A DNA stretch of 64,000 nt from Typha latifolia (taxonomy: Eukaryota; Streptophyta; Magnoliopsida; Poales; Typhaceae). The first letter of the stretch is position 1, and each line of letters opens with the position of its first letter. A program made the translations under genes and the position numbers. The stretch is from positions 4,836,001 to 4,900,000 of the forward strand of contig CM034099.1 in NCBI GenBank assembly GCA_019914945.1, written 5' to 3'. Below the pieces are notes generated by a model. The model did not search any database. It was not told the origin of the DNA and was given only the letters and a program-made list of their open reading frames with translations. Below, piece by piece: positions 17,791 to 29,980 of the stretch.

Positions 17791-18129
17791 ATGAGACAAG
17801 CCGGAGCATACTCCGGCATCCTCTCCGGCAAAGCGGCCGCCAGGACCGGGCCGCACGCCCTGCCGCTTGCGAGGATAAAGAAGATCATGAAACGATCGGG
17901 CGACGGCGTGAAGATGATATCGGGCGAGGCGCCCATCATCTTCTCGAAGGCGTGCGAGCTCTTCATCGAGGAGCTCGTGCAGCGCGGGTGGGCGGCAGCG
18001 GTGCAGAGCAAGCGGAAGACGCTCAACAAGGAGGATGTCGCGACTGCAGTTATGGCCACTGATGTCTTCGACTTTCTCGTCGATATGGTGGCCGAATCTA
18101 ACGACTCTCGGGCTCTTCATGAGACTTAA
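17791..18129 (+). CDS. NF-YC-like histone-fold transcription factor
   Basis: The single exon encodes 112 residues. It has the NF-YC histone fold: ALPLARIKKIMKRSGDGV, then MISGEAPIIFSKACELFIEE, a basic SKRKTLNKEDVATAV segment and TDVFDFLVDMV. NF-YC subunits pair with NF-YB and then with NF-YA, or with CONSTANS-like CCT proteins, at CCAAT-type promoters. It differs from canonical NF-YC in reading MISGEAP instead of MISAEAP and in having almost no extension on either side of the fold, so it belongs to a short, diverged branch. An in-frame ATG at 17740 would add 17 residues of poor quality; the ATG at 17791 is preferred. The gene is GC-rich, unlike its flanks, and converges on the MYB gene. The exact subgroup is uncertain. 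Confidence 0.85.
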   Translation: MRQAGAYSGILSGKAAARTGPHALPLARIKKIMKRSGDGVKMISGEAPIIFSKACELFIEELVQRGWAAAVQSKRKTLNKEDVATAVMATDVFDFLVDMVAESNDSRALHET

Positions 18130-18345
18130 AAGCAGGGGCCTCGTGCATTAGAATGTCTTTTTAGATGCACTCATAATGAATGTTATAAAACGTTTATGTT
18201 AGAACTGGAACACTCTGCAGAGTGGTGGAAGAAGGAAAGAGAACAAAACAAGCTGAGACAAATTAATGAGCAACGAATTTAATACACATAAAAAGAATCC
18301 AACAGATCAAAAGTTTTTTACATTCTTAGGGAAGATAACAATAGA

Positions 18346-19465
18346 TCAAAAGAATAGTAGATCATCATTCGTGCTGAAACTACCACAGATCTCCCCCATG
18401 GACAGAAGATCATATAGTCCACCTCCTGCTATAAGACCTGCAGGTTCATGTTGCAGTTGAAGCTCACCAGCGAAGTTTCCGCTATATTGTTCATCTTTAG
18501 GTAGATTTCCTGGCTTTAAACCGACATTACTCTCCGAATTCTTCGAGTCCAAGCTCGATAAGCTTTGGCCGTTCTCATTGTTGAAGGGTAACCAATCTGA
18601 AAACAGGACATTAGAGACGAGAGTCTCTGTTGCTCCATCCAGAACTAGTTTGTTTTCTTCTTCATGGTCTTTTAGGTGATCGCCATGTCCTTTGGAGTCT
18701 GGAGATGAGCTTGTAGAGCCATGAGGACCCAAGCCTTCAGTCCTTGTGACTCTCTTCTTGAGGTAGGAATTCCAGTAGTTCTTCACCTCATTGTCAGTCC
18801 TCCCAGGTAAATGCATTGCAATTTGTGACCACCTAAAGGCCAACATGATTAATTTGGAATCATCTACTTCACCTCTTGCAAACAATAATCTATACTAACC
18901 CATAATATACGTTCAGTTAAAATATTTCTAGATGGCTTACCTATTGCCTAACTTGGCCTGAAGCTTAATTACTATTTCCTCCTCCTCCTGAGAAAATATT
19001 CCGTGCTTTAATCCAGGCCTCAGATAGTTAATCCATCTCAACCTACAGCTCTTTCCATTTCGCAGCAAGCCTTTCAAAGAAATTTAATGTTGTTAAAGAT
19101 GAAAAAACTTCTTGACTACGTATCAGGGGTGCATGTGGAATGAGTTGCATAGCATTCATATTTGGTCACGCAGTTCACTTCTTATCTCAGTATATTGCAG
19201 ACCAAGATGATTTCTAAATATGAATTGATGAAGAATGCCAACGAGGAAAATTGCATGCGCTGATCCATAATTAGACTTAGTGGAAATCTTAGAAGAGATT
19301 AAAGGTAGAGAAAGAATGCAGGAACTCACCGGCTTTTGCCGGAACTGCGCTCCAACAGCTAATGCCATGCCTGAGGATGTAATCCTTCAGCCTCTGATCC
19401 TCTTCAGGAGACCACAACCCTTTTCGATATTTCATCGTAGATTTCTCGCAAGTCATACACCCCAT
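18346..19465 (-). CDS. R2R3-MYB transcription factor, LAF1-like
   Basis: Three exons join in frame to 250 residues: 19465-19330, 19070-18941 and 18832-18346. The protein opens MGCMTCEKS, then an R2 repeat ([12 protein letters not shown] to LRWINYL) and an R3 repeat ([17 protein letters not shown] to [15 protein letters not shown]). Both introns lie at the classical R2R3-MYB positions. The MGCxxCEK start and [16 protein letters not shown] R2 point to the LAF1/MYB18/MYB19/MYB45 group. Arabidopsis LAF1 promotes far-red light responses and is degraded through COP1. The C-terminal half is acidic and serine-rich, ending DDLLFF, and could be an activation region. Only 216 bases separate its stop from that of the convergent NF-YC-like gene. 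Membership of the LAF1 group is a motif-based judgement. Confidence 0.88.
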
Positions 19466-22400
19466 TCCTCTCTGCAATTTCTCAGACTCAATAGTAAGAG
19501 GGCCCAAATGCAAGCTTGACCTTGGAGTTGCTCCACAGATTACAAGAATTGTGATTTAAAGGATCATTCTAGGCTTCTTTGTTATTTTATTGCCGATATG
19601 TAAGTTGACCGCATGATGCACATGAAAATTAAAAAAATACTCAAAGATGAATTAGTCACAATTGGGTGATGATGTCAACTCTTTTTTCTTAAATCTAATT
19701 TACTGCAACAGCCATAAAAGTTAGAATGACTCTTGGTATACATCCAATGTTCAGACTATGGCCAGACTGCCTCTGCTAATGAAGCTTCATTCCTCACAAG
19801 GACATTAAGTTAAGAAGCAGCAGCTCATCTAATTAATTCAGAGACTGTGGAGTGTTTGACAATCCTTTATCAATCATTGGTGGGGTATCTGGCTCTTGAT
19901 TCCTCAGGACTAACAAAATATGATAATTTGGTAGACATCATTACTTCAGAATTTGTCAGGACAGGCACGCAGCAGTAAATTAGAGGCGAATAAACGAGCA
20001 AGCAGCCCTGAAAAATTATTTGCTAACTTTTAATTCTATACAACAACTTACTGCAAATAATCACCATAATGTTTCTCTTCTGTCTCTACCTTCTTATTGC
20101 ATAACATTTGGCCTATGTATCATATTCTCTTAATTTCAGCTAAGAGAACAAGTAACTAATTCATATTCTGCATTATAGTCGTAAGTTCGTATGTCATGCA
20201 TTCTTTTGACCCTTTCTTTGCTTACGGAAACAAAGACTTTTTGTCGCAGCAATTGCATATTTTGTGTATAAAAGCAAATAGCTTCTGTAGATTTTTCACT
20301 TCATGTTTTCTTCTCTTCGTCGACTTTACTTTGAGCTTTAAAATTGTTCTACTGAACGTACCAATAATACTCCCTAGAGAATTATCTTACTGCTGCATGG
20401 ATGATTCCTTCTAATAGAATAGCATGCTGCAATGCAAATTACTGCTCAATTCTAAATCAACACCATTCTAACTCTTGAGCTAGCTTGCAGACTAGGAGCA
20501 GAAGTCCAAAGGGCCAAAAATGAGAATTAGATTGAAGAGCTCATTATTGTTCTAGCTAGAAAGCAGTCCAACTTGCAGTTAAATATATTTAGGCATGCAT
20601 GATCACAGTTATAGAAATATACAACTTGGTCCTAGAATAAAGAGAGCTCCACATGCGATTTAGTGAAATCTTTCCCTCAACTCTCATGCATATAGGAAAA
20701 CATTTTCTTATAACAACACGGCAAGAAGACGCACATAGAATAATCGAATTCTTAGGCAATTTTTTTTTTGTTTTTATGCCAAGTGCTCTTGTCGACAAAT
20801 TGAGCACCTACTACTCCTTAATAAAATGTGCATCTTCTAGTGTCAGCTTTTATAGTTATTAGATGAATATGTCTCTCTACGACTTGATTAATTTCCTGGA
20901 TGCTTACTGCCATGCGTTTAGAGGACTATTATCAGAATATATATTCTTTTTCTTCTTGGATTTTTTCTGTTAATATTCGTCATAAACACCAATAACTTTA
21001 AAAGGTACTTTAATCTAAGATAAGCATAATTTGAGGTAGTGAGGCAGGTCTTTGTTTGCGAGATAAGTGAAAAAGGTGGAATCATTTTCCATATATTCTA
21101 ATATGCGAAGGACAAAGAAGCTACCTAATATAAATGCAGCAACGAGCTGATTTCTTAATGACATTGGCAAAGAAAAAAAATATTACCATCAATTAAGAAG
21201 CAATTTAGTCATGTGGGCTTTAAAAGAGAGGACTCAAGTGTATTAATTATACCTAATGAGATGTATATGAACTAACAAAATGATGAAATGCAAGTCAATT
21301 AATCCTTTAGAATTCCATTGCCAGAGAGGATGCATGTACTACTAACAGTATTACAAGTATTTTTCTTGAGCAAACTTCAGTTTACAACTCATTCAGATAC
21401 CTACTATGACTAGTGATTTATTAATCTCCTATATATTTTTTCCAAATCTGATTCAAGACTTTAAAAAAGAAGGGTGCGAGAGAATATTCTCACAATAATT
21501 CAAGATAAAAGTAGGAAAGCTATATTGCACAAAACCGCTTGCTGAACCAGAACTTTAAACTCACAAAAAGACCAAACGAATTAATAATAATAATAATACT
21601 AAATTAAAATTGTACAACAGTACTAGAAGTAGATATCACCATTAATTGCCTACATTAACCTTAAATAAGAATATCAAACGCATGCAAACCGTAAATAAGA
21701 GAACGAGAAACAATATATACGTGGTTTAGTAATGCGATTATATTCACGGCTGATGCAAAACTTTAATCTATTAGTAAAAATGTAAATATAATAGATTCCA
21801 AACTCCAATATCTAGAGAGATACAAATATAAGTTTTGGCGAGCTCCAATTTCTCTCCTCTTCTTACTACAAAGTCATCTCTCTCGCGCTCAACAACGCAT
21901 GACTCGAAAGGAAGCTCGAATGGCAGCAAAGAGATCCAAAATTATTGCTCGGTTCAAAAGGCGTTTGAATGGACTTGGAACACTAAGCCTTCTCAAGACT
22001 CTCCGGTTGCGAACTCCAGAATGTCCATAGGTCCGGTTGAACGTTTGAAGGACGGAACGTGAATTTGATATCGTTCGTTCCACGTAGCAACACCCGTTCC
22101 AATTTAAGCCAAAACTAACAAGGTGAGGAAAACCACAGATGCGTCACCCACACTATTCCATCGCATACAGATAAGCCTTACATGCATCGTTGAGATTCTT
22201 GACATAAAATTAGATACATAGTTGTCTCTAAAGAAGAACCACCTTGATATCCTGACAGATGAAATCCCAAATCCCAATAGAATAAAGGTTCAACTGCAGA
22301 AGCTTTGACATGATGCAAATTAAATAAGTGAAAATGAAAGAAAACAAGATTGTTCATCGACAATACTTTCTAAACATTAACACCATTCTTGATGAACGCA

Positions 22401-22724
22401 TGGATGAACAACTTTATTGCGTCTTGTTCTAAAAGATACACAGAAAACAACTTGCCCTACTGATCAGCTGCATATACGTACGTACAATTCGTTACTATTT
22501 TTCGGTACATAAAGAATGTTGCCACGTAGCTGCCTTCTCGCTGCATGTGGTTGGATTGCAGCGAAGGGGTGGATGTTGTTATAAGTTGTAATTAATCCAC
22601 GCAGTCGTTAACAGAGAAGCAAAGAAGTTTGATAGTCTCTCTCTCTCTCTCTCCTTTCCTGGAGAAGAGGAAGCATTTCCAAAATAATAAACAAATTAAT
22701 TAACCATATCTCAATTGAAGCGAA
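19466..22724. other. AT-rich intergenic spacer with one transposon-like patch
   Basis: This 3.3 kb spacer contains the MYB promoter at its left end and the 3' flank of the RUP-like gene at its right end. Reading frames are short and featureless. The only non-random-looking parts are a possible transposon remnant at about 21690-22060 and a short (CT)n tract at 22636-22653. Confidence 0.5.
21690..22060. mobile_element. Possible degenerate retrotransposon-derived fragment
   Basis: The stretch contains tatacgtggttta, then tattcacggctgatgcaaaac and later agtttTGG followed by a C/T-rich leader-like segment. This resembles repeated plant LTR-type sequence with an ACGTGGTT...CCACGG layout. No terminal repeats, target-site duplication or polyprotein frame could be confirmed, so the assignment is tentative. 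Confidence 0.25.
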
Positions 22725-23859
22725 CTAATCCAAATCCATTTCTTTCCTCTTGCAAACGAAGATCTGGAGCACCCCATCCGATCCTCCGGCAACGAGCACG
22801 CCATCCATCTCTTCGCCCTCCTCCTTCTCCTGACTCCAGCAAACAGCACTCACGAAGCCCTTCTCGTCCCCACCACAACTCCCCTCATCGAATCCCCTCA
22901 CCCAGATCGGCTTCCCCCACCTGAGATCGTACACAAACACCTCGTTGCTCTCCGACCCACTCGCTATTAACCCCCCTCCTCTCCACACCCCCATCCCAAC
23001 GAAGCTCCTCCCGCTCACGTGCCCCGCGTACTCCCTCACCTGCCTACCAATCCCCGGTTCCCACAGCCGGTGTGTCCCGTCCGCCGCCGACGTCACCACC
23101 CTCCCGGCCCCCCGCGAAACGCACGTATGTCACCGCCCGCGAGTGCCCCTCCATCTCCCACACGTGTCCTCTGCCCATTTTCCGCACGTCGTAGACGTAG
23201 GCATTCCGGTCGGCGCCGCCGAGGGCCAACCAGGGCCCGCCGAGAGGGTCGAACTCGACGCAGCACACGGCGCCGCTAAAGCGCGCGACGGCCACTGTCT
23301 CGCACGTGCGGGAGTCCCACAGCTGCGCGGTGCGGTCGTCGGAGGCGGAGGCGGCGAGGTGGCCGTGGGAGGAGGCGGCGGGGGAGGAATAGTCGATGTC
23401 CCAGACTCGGCGGCCGGCGTGCTCGTCGCGCTCTAGAAGCGGGGCGCCGTAGCGCTGGACGTCGTACTCGGCGACGACACCGTCGTAGTCGCCGCACCCC
23501 ACCACGCGGCCGGCAGCGTCCGGGCGGAAGCGGACGCTGCTGAGCTTTGCCGGCGCGCAGATGCAGAGGTCGCAGGAGGAGGACACATGGCGCGGCGGGG
23601 AGTCGTCGTCAGTGGGGACGAGGAGGGCGGCGGCAGAGTAGATTCGGATCTTACGGGCGATACCGGCGGTGGCGAGTAGGCGGGGGGAGGAGGAGGAGAA
23701 GTCTATGGCGCCGATGGCGTCGGAAGAGGAGTCGGAGTTGGAGACTACAGCGGAGAGGTGGAAGTCCCAGTCGCAGGAAGGCCGTAGGTCTTCTTCCTCT
23801 TCTTTGTATCCGTCTTGGAAAGAGCCGGTGGTCATGGAAGCAAGCAAGGTGTTTGACAT
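22725..23859 (-). CDS. RUP1/RUP2-like WD40 protein, with one frameshift
   Basis: RUP proteins are WD40 repressors that bind the UV-B receptor UVR8 and return it to the inactive dimer. The single GC-rich exon encodes CDWDFHLSAVVS, AIGAIDFS, ATAGIARKIRIY, AKLSSVRFRP, GDYDGVVAEYDV, RDEHAGRRVWDIDYS, VCCVEFDPLG, YVYDVRKM and VTYVRF. After a frame change it goes on with VVTSAADGTHRLWEP, GSESNEVFVYDLRWGKP, AVCW and VAGGSDGVLQIFVCKRK. The change lies at a run of six C on the plus strand (23108-23113). One base too many there would explain it, giving about 377 residues when corrected, as expected for an intronless RUP gene. The start is the ATG at 23859; a second in-frame ATG is at 23835. The frameshift may be an assembly error or a recent null allele. 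Confidence 0.85.
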
Positions 23860-24430
23860 GTGCACTCTTTAAGATTTTAGCTTTCGTCGGTCTTCATTAT
23901 TTATGGATGTTGTTTATGTTAACGCTGGGGAAAGAGAGTGGATTCTCTGTAGTTCTGGTGGTCGGAGTTATGATAACCCACTAATAGTAGACTGACACGC
24001 AAATGGACGACGCCAAGATGCAGCATCTCTGTGGAGGAGAGCTATACCACGAGAAAGCGAGTTAGGTTGGAAATGGTAGTCATTACTATTCAAATAAATC
24101 TCAATGGTTGACATCCCAGTCACATTATCATTTAAAACGACATAGTACTCACCACTTGGTTTACGGAGAATTCTACGTCCACATACTGCAGCTTAAGCTT
24201 AGACTTTCTCTTACATTTTTATTGCCATTCCCTTATTAAAAGTATATATTCGCACGTTGACCTCTCAAACTTCCAACATTCATCAGGTGTAGATATTTCC
24301 TCCAATCATTCTTACCTTCAACGTCGATAGTTATAACTAAATACATGTTAAGCCACAAGAAAAGAGTTCCTACAACTAGTACGACAGAGGATCCACCGCT
24401 CCTCCCTTTATGGAGATCGTTCAACCGACC

Positions 24431-24436
24431 ACGTGT
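24431..24436. promoter_or_regulatory. G-box CACGTG upstream of the RUP-like gene
   Basis: A perfect CACGTG lies about 570 bases upstream of the RUP-like start codon, with further ACGT cores at about 24171, 24253 and 24319. RUP genes in Arabidopsis are induced by UV-B through HY5, a bZIP factor that binds ACGT elements. Regulation here is inferred. Confidence 0.4.
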
Positions 24437-25162
24437 CAGTTGGTTGGATAGCTATCACAAATATAGTCCTGTAGAGCATAGAATATGTTAAAGATAAGAC
24501 GTGGCTCAGATTGTGGCGTAAGGTGGAAGAGATTTCCTGCAGTCGAGGCATTTGAGGCCATTCTCGTGGTACGGTTAGAGGAACGTGGGTAAACGGGAGC
24601 CAATCAATTCTCGCCTTCTTATCGATTACTACGAAGCGCATGAAGGTGTTACGTCGTCTATGCTATAAAAGTTTTTCCAACATAGATGGCATAATCCCAC
24701 GCGTGGCTGTTGGGCTATTTACATATATGGATATGCTTAGGAGGCTGTGTTAGATGCTACACCACTTCACGTTAGCGTTCAAAGGCATGATCGTGCCAGG
24801 GGACCCCCCATTGCCAGATTTTTGGATGTGTATCTGGGACATGGAATAATGCTGTGGTACCACCACCCAAGTGGTACCTCTTTTGGCAAGAAGTGGCAGC
24901 ATTCCTGTTCTTAGGATGATCTTTCTAATTACCATACAAGAAGCCTTTTTTTTTCACCTACTATGAAAGATTATCTGAAATTTTTTCTTTCAGAAGTTTG
25001 TGCCAAATATAAGAACGTATCATGAAAAGGAGGCCAAGTTTTCTTAATAGCAGACGCTGGCAGACTATCAGATGCAACAAGAACATACGATGCTAGTGAA
25101 GGGGTTATCTTTTTCTCAGTTCTCACCATTGTGCATACTAATGGATGCATAGGATTTCGAGT

Positions 25163-25171
25163 TTAGGGTTT
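25163..25171 (-). promoter_or_regulatory. Telo-box in the V-ATPase F promoter
   Basis: The sequence ttagggttt, the reverse complement of AAACCCTAA, lies about 500 bases before the subunit F start codon. It is typical of plant housekeeping promoters. Confidence 0.4.
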
Positions 25172-25289
25172 AACCCGTTACCCGATGCCCGAAAGCCCAA
25201 AGCCGGAAGCCCATGTCTTAATAAGCACGAAACTAGCAGTTAGCCTTTCGCCTGCAAATTGGATACAATTGGGCTTGGGAGACCATTTA

Positions 25290-25302
25290 GGCCCAATAGG
25301 CC
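25290..25302. promoter_or_regulatory. Site II-like GGCCCA palindrome
   Basis: The sequence ggcccaataggcc has two inverted GGCCY cores close to the expected start of transcription of the V-ATPase F gene. Site II elements (TGGGCY) are bound by TCP factors in growth-related plant promoters. The functional claim is inferred. Confidence 0.4.
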
Positions 25303-25457
25303 AGCTGGCAATAGTCAAGAGTACAACGCCTATGGTCGCACGGGTGAGGCACCTCGGGAATCACAACCGACTCCCTTCGAGGCCTTCCATCTCCTCCCCT
25401 CCTCAGATCTCTCTCTCTCTCTCTCTCTCTCCCCCCCGGATTCGTCGTGCATCGCGG

Positions 25458-25649
25458 GTACGTCTCGGTCCACCTCTATCTCCTTCTCGGAATAGACCCG
25501 AATTTCTCTCGATCGTATGCGTAACGATGTACGATTTCGGGTGTTCGATGGGAATTTTTTTCGCGAATCGAATCATTTGATGCGATCAAATCGATTATTA
25601 GGTTTTATCATTGGGTATTTTATTTTGATTTCTCTTTCACCTCTAACAG
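25458..25649 (+). other. Likely 5' UTR intron of the V-ATPase F gene
   Basis: A donor gtacgt follows the CT-rich leader, and an acceptor ctctaacag lies 18 bases before the start codon. The interval is AT-rich, starts GT and ends AG. Confidence 0.55.
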
Positions 25650-25667
25650 TAGAGATTGCTGCTTGCA

Positions 25668-28600
25668 ATGGCTGGTCGTGCTCAGATCCCCACTAGTAAC
25701 TCGGCTCTTATAGCCATGATTGCGGATGAGGTATGCATATGCTTGTCTCTGGAGAAATCATAATTTGTTAAGTATGATATTGCTGCAAGTTTTCAGATTT
25801 TCTTTTGATTCAGTTAGGTGTTGCTTAGGCTCTTGACAGAATAATCTGCTATAAGAATTGTTGCTAGGTGTCGCGATGATTTAATGGCTTTGGAGTTCCG
25901 AAATTTTGGAGTTTTTGGGAGTAAGACTATTCAGCAGAGCATCCCATCATAGAATTTCGTAGTAAAAAATTTCTGAACATCTTTACCTTTTGATTAGGTT
26001 CAGTTAATTATTTGAATTAATCAATAAGAAATCATAATTTTAAGCTCAAAGAAATGGACAATGAAAATTGATTTATGAAGTGTTAAAGAGTGTAACAATA
26101 TTGTGGTCCAATCTCTCTGTCATGTCACCGAAGATCGAGTTATTAACATTGATGTACTTCTAAATGTAAGTTCTTGAGGAGGATTGCCTCTGAATTATAG
26201 AAGCTGAAATTTTGTAAAGGGTATAAAGTTGGTGTTGTTACTTGTAGCTTTCATGTCATTGATCTTCTCTCCCTCTTTCATAGTGCGACATGGATACCGT
26301 CTAAATAACATTTCCTATTGGCAATGGTTGGATTATTTTGGTTGCCTAGAGGTGCACGTTAAGTTGTAAAACAAAAGTTGGTTGCGCTTTAATATGTCTA
26401 CGTATTTCTCGGATGCTTATTCCCGCACATCACATGGACCTTTGAGATTTTGAGCTACATATAGTGTGTGTAATTATATTTACCGCATCCCGGAGCTTCA
26501 TATGCACAATTTCAAACTTATACATATACAGCAGTCATCCGATGTAGGCACAAGGAGATTTGCATTAAGCTTTTCGTGGATCTGCATACTAGTGTTAGAA
26601 TTTAAACAATGAAAATATCCATTTTTGGGTATTTGGCTATTGATTTCCTTGTTCTTAATTAATAAATAAGATATTTAGCGTTTTTTATGACGTCATTATT
26701 TTGACACCATTTAGGAAAATAATTATAGTCATCTTGCCATGTAAAATTTACTCTGTTTACCTCCGAAATTTTGACCAAACGTAAGGCACAGTGTCATAAT
26801 CATTGAATTAGAAAGAAGCATCACATTGAGAGTCTGTAACTTTTGCTGTCATTGCAGTTACCTTATAAATCATGTATAATCTGACAGGTTTCCTTTTTTT
26901 TCCCTTTTAGGATACTGTGACTGGTTTTTTGATGGCTGGAGTTGGTAATGTTGACCTCAGGAGGAAGACAAATTACCTCATTGTGGATAACAGTATATCC
27001 ATTAATCACCAATTAGAAACCTTCTCTTTTTCATTCATGTTCATCTTTATGCAGCGCCATTACTCATTATTTCTGTTGAATCATATAGTTTCCATGTTTA
27101 TCTATTTCTTTGTGGTACTTAGTTAATGGCATTTTCATATCGATCATCAGAGATATTCTAACATAGAAATTAAACATATGTTATTAGTTCCTGTAATTAG
27201 GAGCAGTATAATAATCAATAATAATATCTGAATCTGGAAAAGAAACATCTCCTAAAATTTGTTGAAACAGACTCCTGATACAAAGATGTATCAAAGTCAT
27301 TATTGAGAGATCCTCAGCATTCATAAGATGCAATGATAGCTTCTGTGCACTACCATCATGACCATATTGCCACGAAACCTTTCGGAAAAATGGAAAATCA
27401 TGCTAGGAATACCTTAATTACCAAGCTGACATCATATTGAAGGGTCAAACTGGGTACCTCATAGAATTAGAGCTGTGTACATGGTTCTTTTGTTGCTTTA
27501 AAAGAAATTGCATGAGCCTAATATATGGGACATGCATTGAATAATAAAGTGAATAAAAGGAGAAATGGCTCATATGCTACATATTCTATGTTGAGACTCA
27601 TATTAGGTTATGTTTGGAAAGTAGGATCAAATTTATTTGAGTAAATTGGATATGTATGATAAAGGAGAAGATTGTGGAAATAATTGACCAAGATGTGGGC
27701 AGGTGCGGCAAAGATTTGAAGAGCCATGTCATGGCGAGGCTCTCAAGTTTGCATTGAAGAGACAAATTACGCTACGGACTTCCCGAGTTCACAATGTTTA
27801 AACTTTTAAGTCTATCAATTTTCAATTTTCAAATACTTCCAGCAGCAAGTATTGGCTCTGGATGACCATCTAGATGAGTGTCTACATGGCTCTTTGGGCA
27901 TCCACTACACCTAATAGTCTAATACTTGCATGAGTACTCATGTCCTTTGATATGTTGTTTCTATGCCTTGAATAAGTGAATTGTCTATATCTTCTTGTCC
28001 AATAAAAGTACTTTCCTTCTTCCTATTTAAAGTTTTGATATGTATGTTCTAAAATAGAATGTTACTTGGAATTTCTAGATAATGAATTGTTTCTTTCAGC
28101 TGACAATAGTCAAGATCATGGACTGGTGGTTTTCAAGAATGACCATCAAATTAATTTTGCTCATTGATAGTAATTTGAATTTTCAAACGCGTAACTTTTT
28201 ATATTCCTTCATGTCATGTCATAGAAACAACTGTGAAAGCTATTGAAGATGCATTTAAGGAGTTCACCGGAAGAGAGGATGTTGCTATTGTGTTGATTAG
28301 CCAATATGTAAGTGCTCAGCTATTTCATGTTGATAAGCACACTTCATGCACCCAAGTTACTTGTTGATATTGTTTAAATACTGGCAATATGCAAGTCTAC
28401 AGCAATATTATGTCATTCAGTTCGAGTTGGACGATGAAAATTTTCATAAACAATAGCACAAACTCTTGTTCATTTACCATCGATCATGCGAAACTTTACC
28501 AATTTCTTGATATAGCCATATAGCACGCACTTCACGCATCAAGTTAATTGATATTGTTTATATACTCATATTAGTATATGTATAGACCAGGGATGATTTC

Positions 28601-29312
28601 ATTGCTTATCCAATCAGTTCATTAACAGTTAGGAACTAGTGCTGTTCACCTATAGGAATGTCAAGCAGACAGCATTGGAGAACTAATCTTTAAACCGTCA
28701 ATTTTTCTAGGGATCAGAATCTGTAACCCTAATTGGGATCAGAATTTGAAATTATTATAGGTCCTGGTATTTTATTACAGGTCCTGGTATCATATTTGGT
28801 GGTTCCCTGTTATACATATATTGTTGTGGATGATTGAGAATAATGCAACACACTTGTTTTGGACATTCATATTTTATGGCAGATTTTAATTTAAAAGCTC
28901 ATGCACCTGTGAGCATGCCCACACTCACATGTGCACCTATAAAAGTGTGTGGGATGCCATCGGTAAAGTCTCTGCACCATATCACAACATTTGTTGGCAT
29001 TTGTTGCTAGAATTTTGCTTCCTCCTTTCCTGCTCCAAATTAGGCTGAGCAAGTTGTCTCTCTATGTCTGAGAAGAAATGGAAATTTTGCATTTGCCATA
29101 CATTCATACTATGCCTTGGATTGTGATTTTGTATTGTCCATTTTCAGGTTGCAAATATGATAAGGTTTCTAGTTGATAGCTACAACAAGCCTATTCCTGC
29201 TATACTGGAGATTCCATCGAAGGACCATCCGTATGACCCTGCACATGATTCAGTTCTTTCTCGAGTGAGGTACTTGTTCTCTGCAGAATCAGTGGCATCA
29301 GGAAGGCGATAA
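25668..29312 (+). CDS. VHA-F: V-type proton ATPase subunit F
   Basis: Subunit F lies in the central stalk of the V1 sector of the vacuolar proton pump. Four exons join in frame to 130 residues: 25668-25730, 26911-26992, 28225-28307 and 29148-29312. The family sequence is nearly intact: MAGRAQIP, ALIAMIADEDTVTGFLMAGV, RRKTNYLIVD, TTVKAIEDAFKEF, VAIVLISQYVANMIRFLVD and AILEIPSKDHPYDPAHDSVL, ending SGRR. All junctions are GT-AG. Most of the gene is intron, and the short second coding frame past 26992 is just intron read-through. The length equals that of other plant VHA-F proteins. Confidence 0.96.
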
Positions 29313-29980
29313 AGATCAGGCCGCTTTGTGCTATTGGAAATTCATTGAAGTATATGGTGGATACCATTTTTGTGTGGAAAATAAATGATGACCATGGTGT
29401 TCTAGAATTATGTGTCTCCAAAATGATTTTAGTTGACAATGGGTTATATATGCTAAGTACCAAGATGCAATGGTGATGCTTGTTTCTTGAATATTTGCTC
29501 ATGTTTATACGTCATTTAAAGTTAAATAAGTGAACTTTTGCATGAGAAGCTCAATTACATGCCAGCTATTTCAAAAATGGTTTGATTAATTTGCTGTATT
29601 TACTGCACAAATTTCAGCATTAAGCAGTCAGTTTTTGGGCAACTCCAGTTGAATTAACCATCTTGGATTTCCCACAGTTGCATATATTAGATGACCTCAT
29701 TATTGTAGCCTTAGAAAGATCTACCTGTTATGTTTTTGTTTGTGACATTTTCAATCGACAACGATTGCCTCTTACGTGCGCTTCTGATGTTAAATTGTGT
29801 GCATTAATTATAAAAAAGATGTGCTTCTAAGCCCAAACTTACCAATTAAAAAAAGAAGAAGACTGAAATAAGTTGTAAAAAGCCTTCGTCAAGCTTATCC
29901 TTACCCCCCCAAAATTGAAAGGCTTAATTAATTTAATAGACTTGCATCCAAAACCAAGCTGAGGGCCTTGAAATGTGGGG
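29313..29980. other. Spacer holding the VHA-F 3' UTR
   Basis: This AT-rich DNA follows the subunit F stop codon. It should contain the 3' UTR and the 3' flank of the tRNA gene. Nothing else is seen. Confidence 0.55.

Larger units (their letters stand above)
23866..25667. other. Divergent promoter region of the RUP-like and V-ATPase F genes
   Basis: This 1.8 kb region contains several ACGT cores on the RUP side, including a G-box at 24431-24436. On the V-ATPase side it has a telo-box, a site II-type GGCCCA palindrome, a (CT)n tract and a leader intron. No protein gene was recognised in the middle part. Confidence 0.55.

Noticed and set aside
25185..25580. Open frame of 131 codons upstream of the V-ATPase F gene
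   Set aside because: It covers the promoter and CT-rich leader and has no domain. The promoter motifs and leader intron explain the region better.
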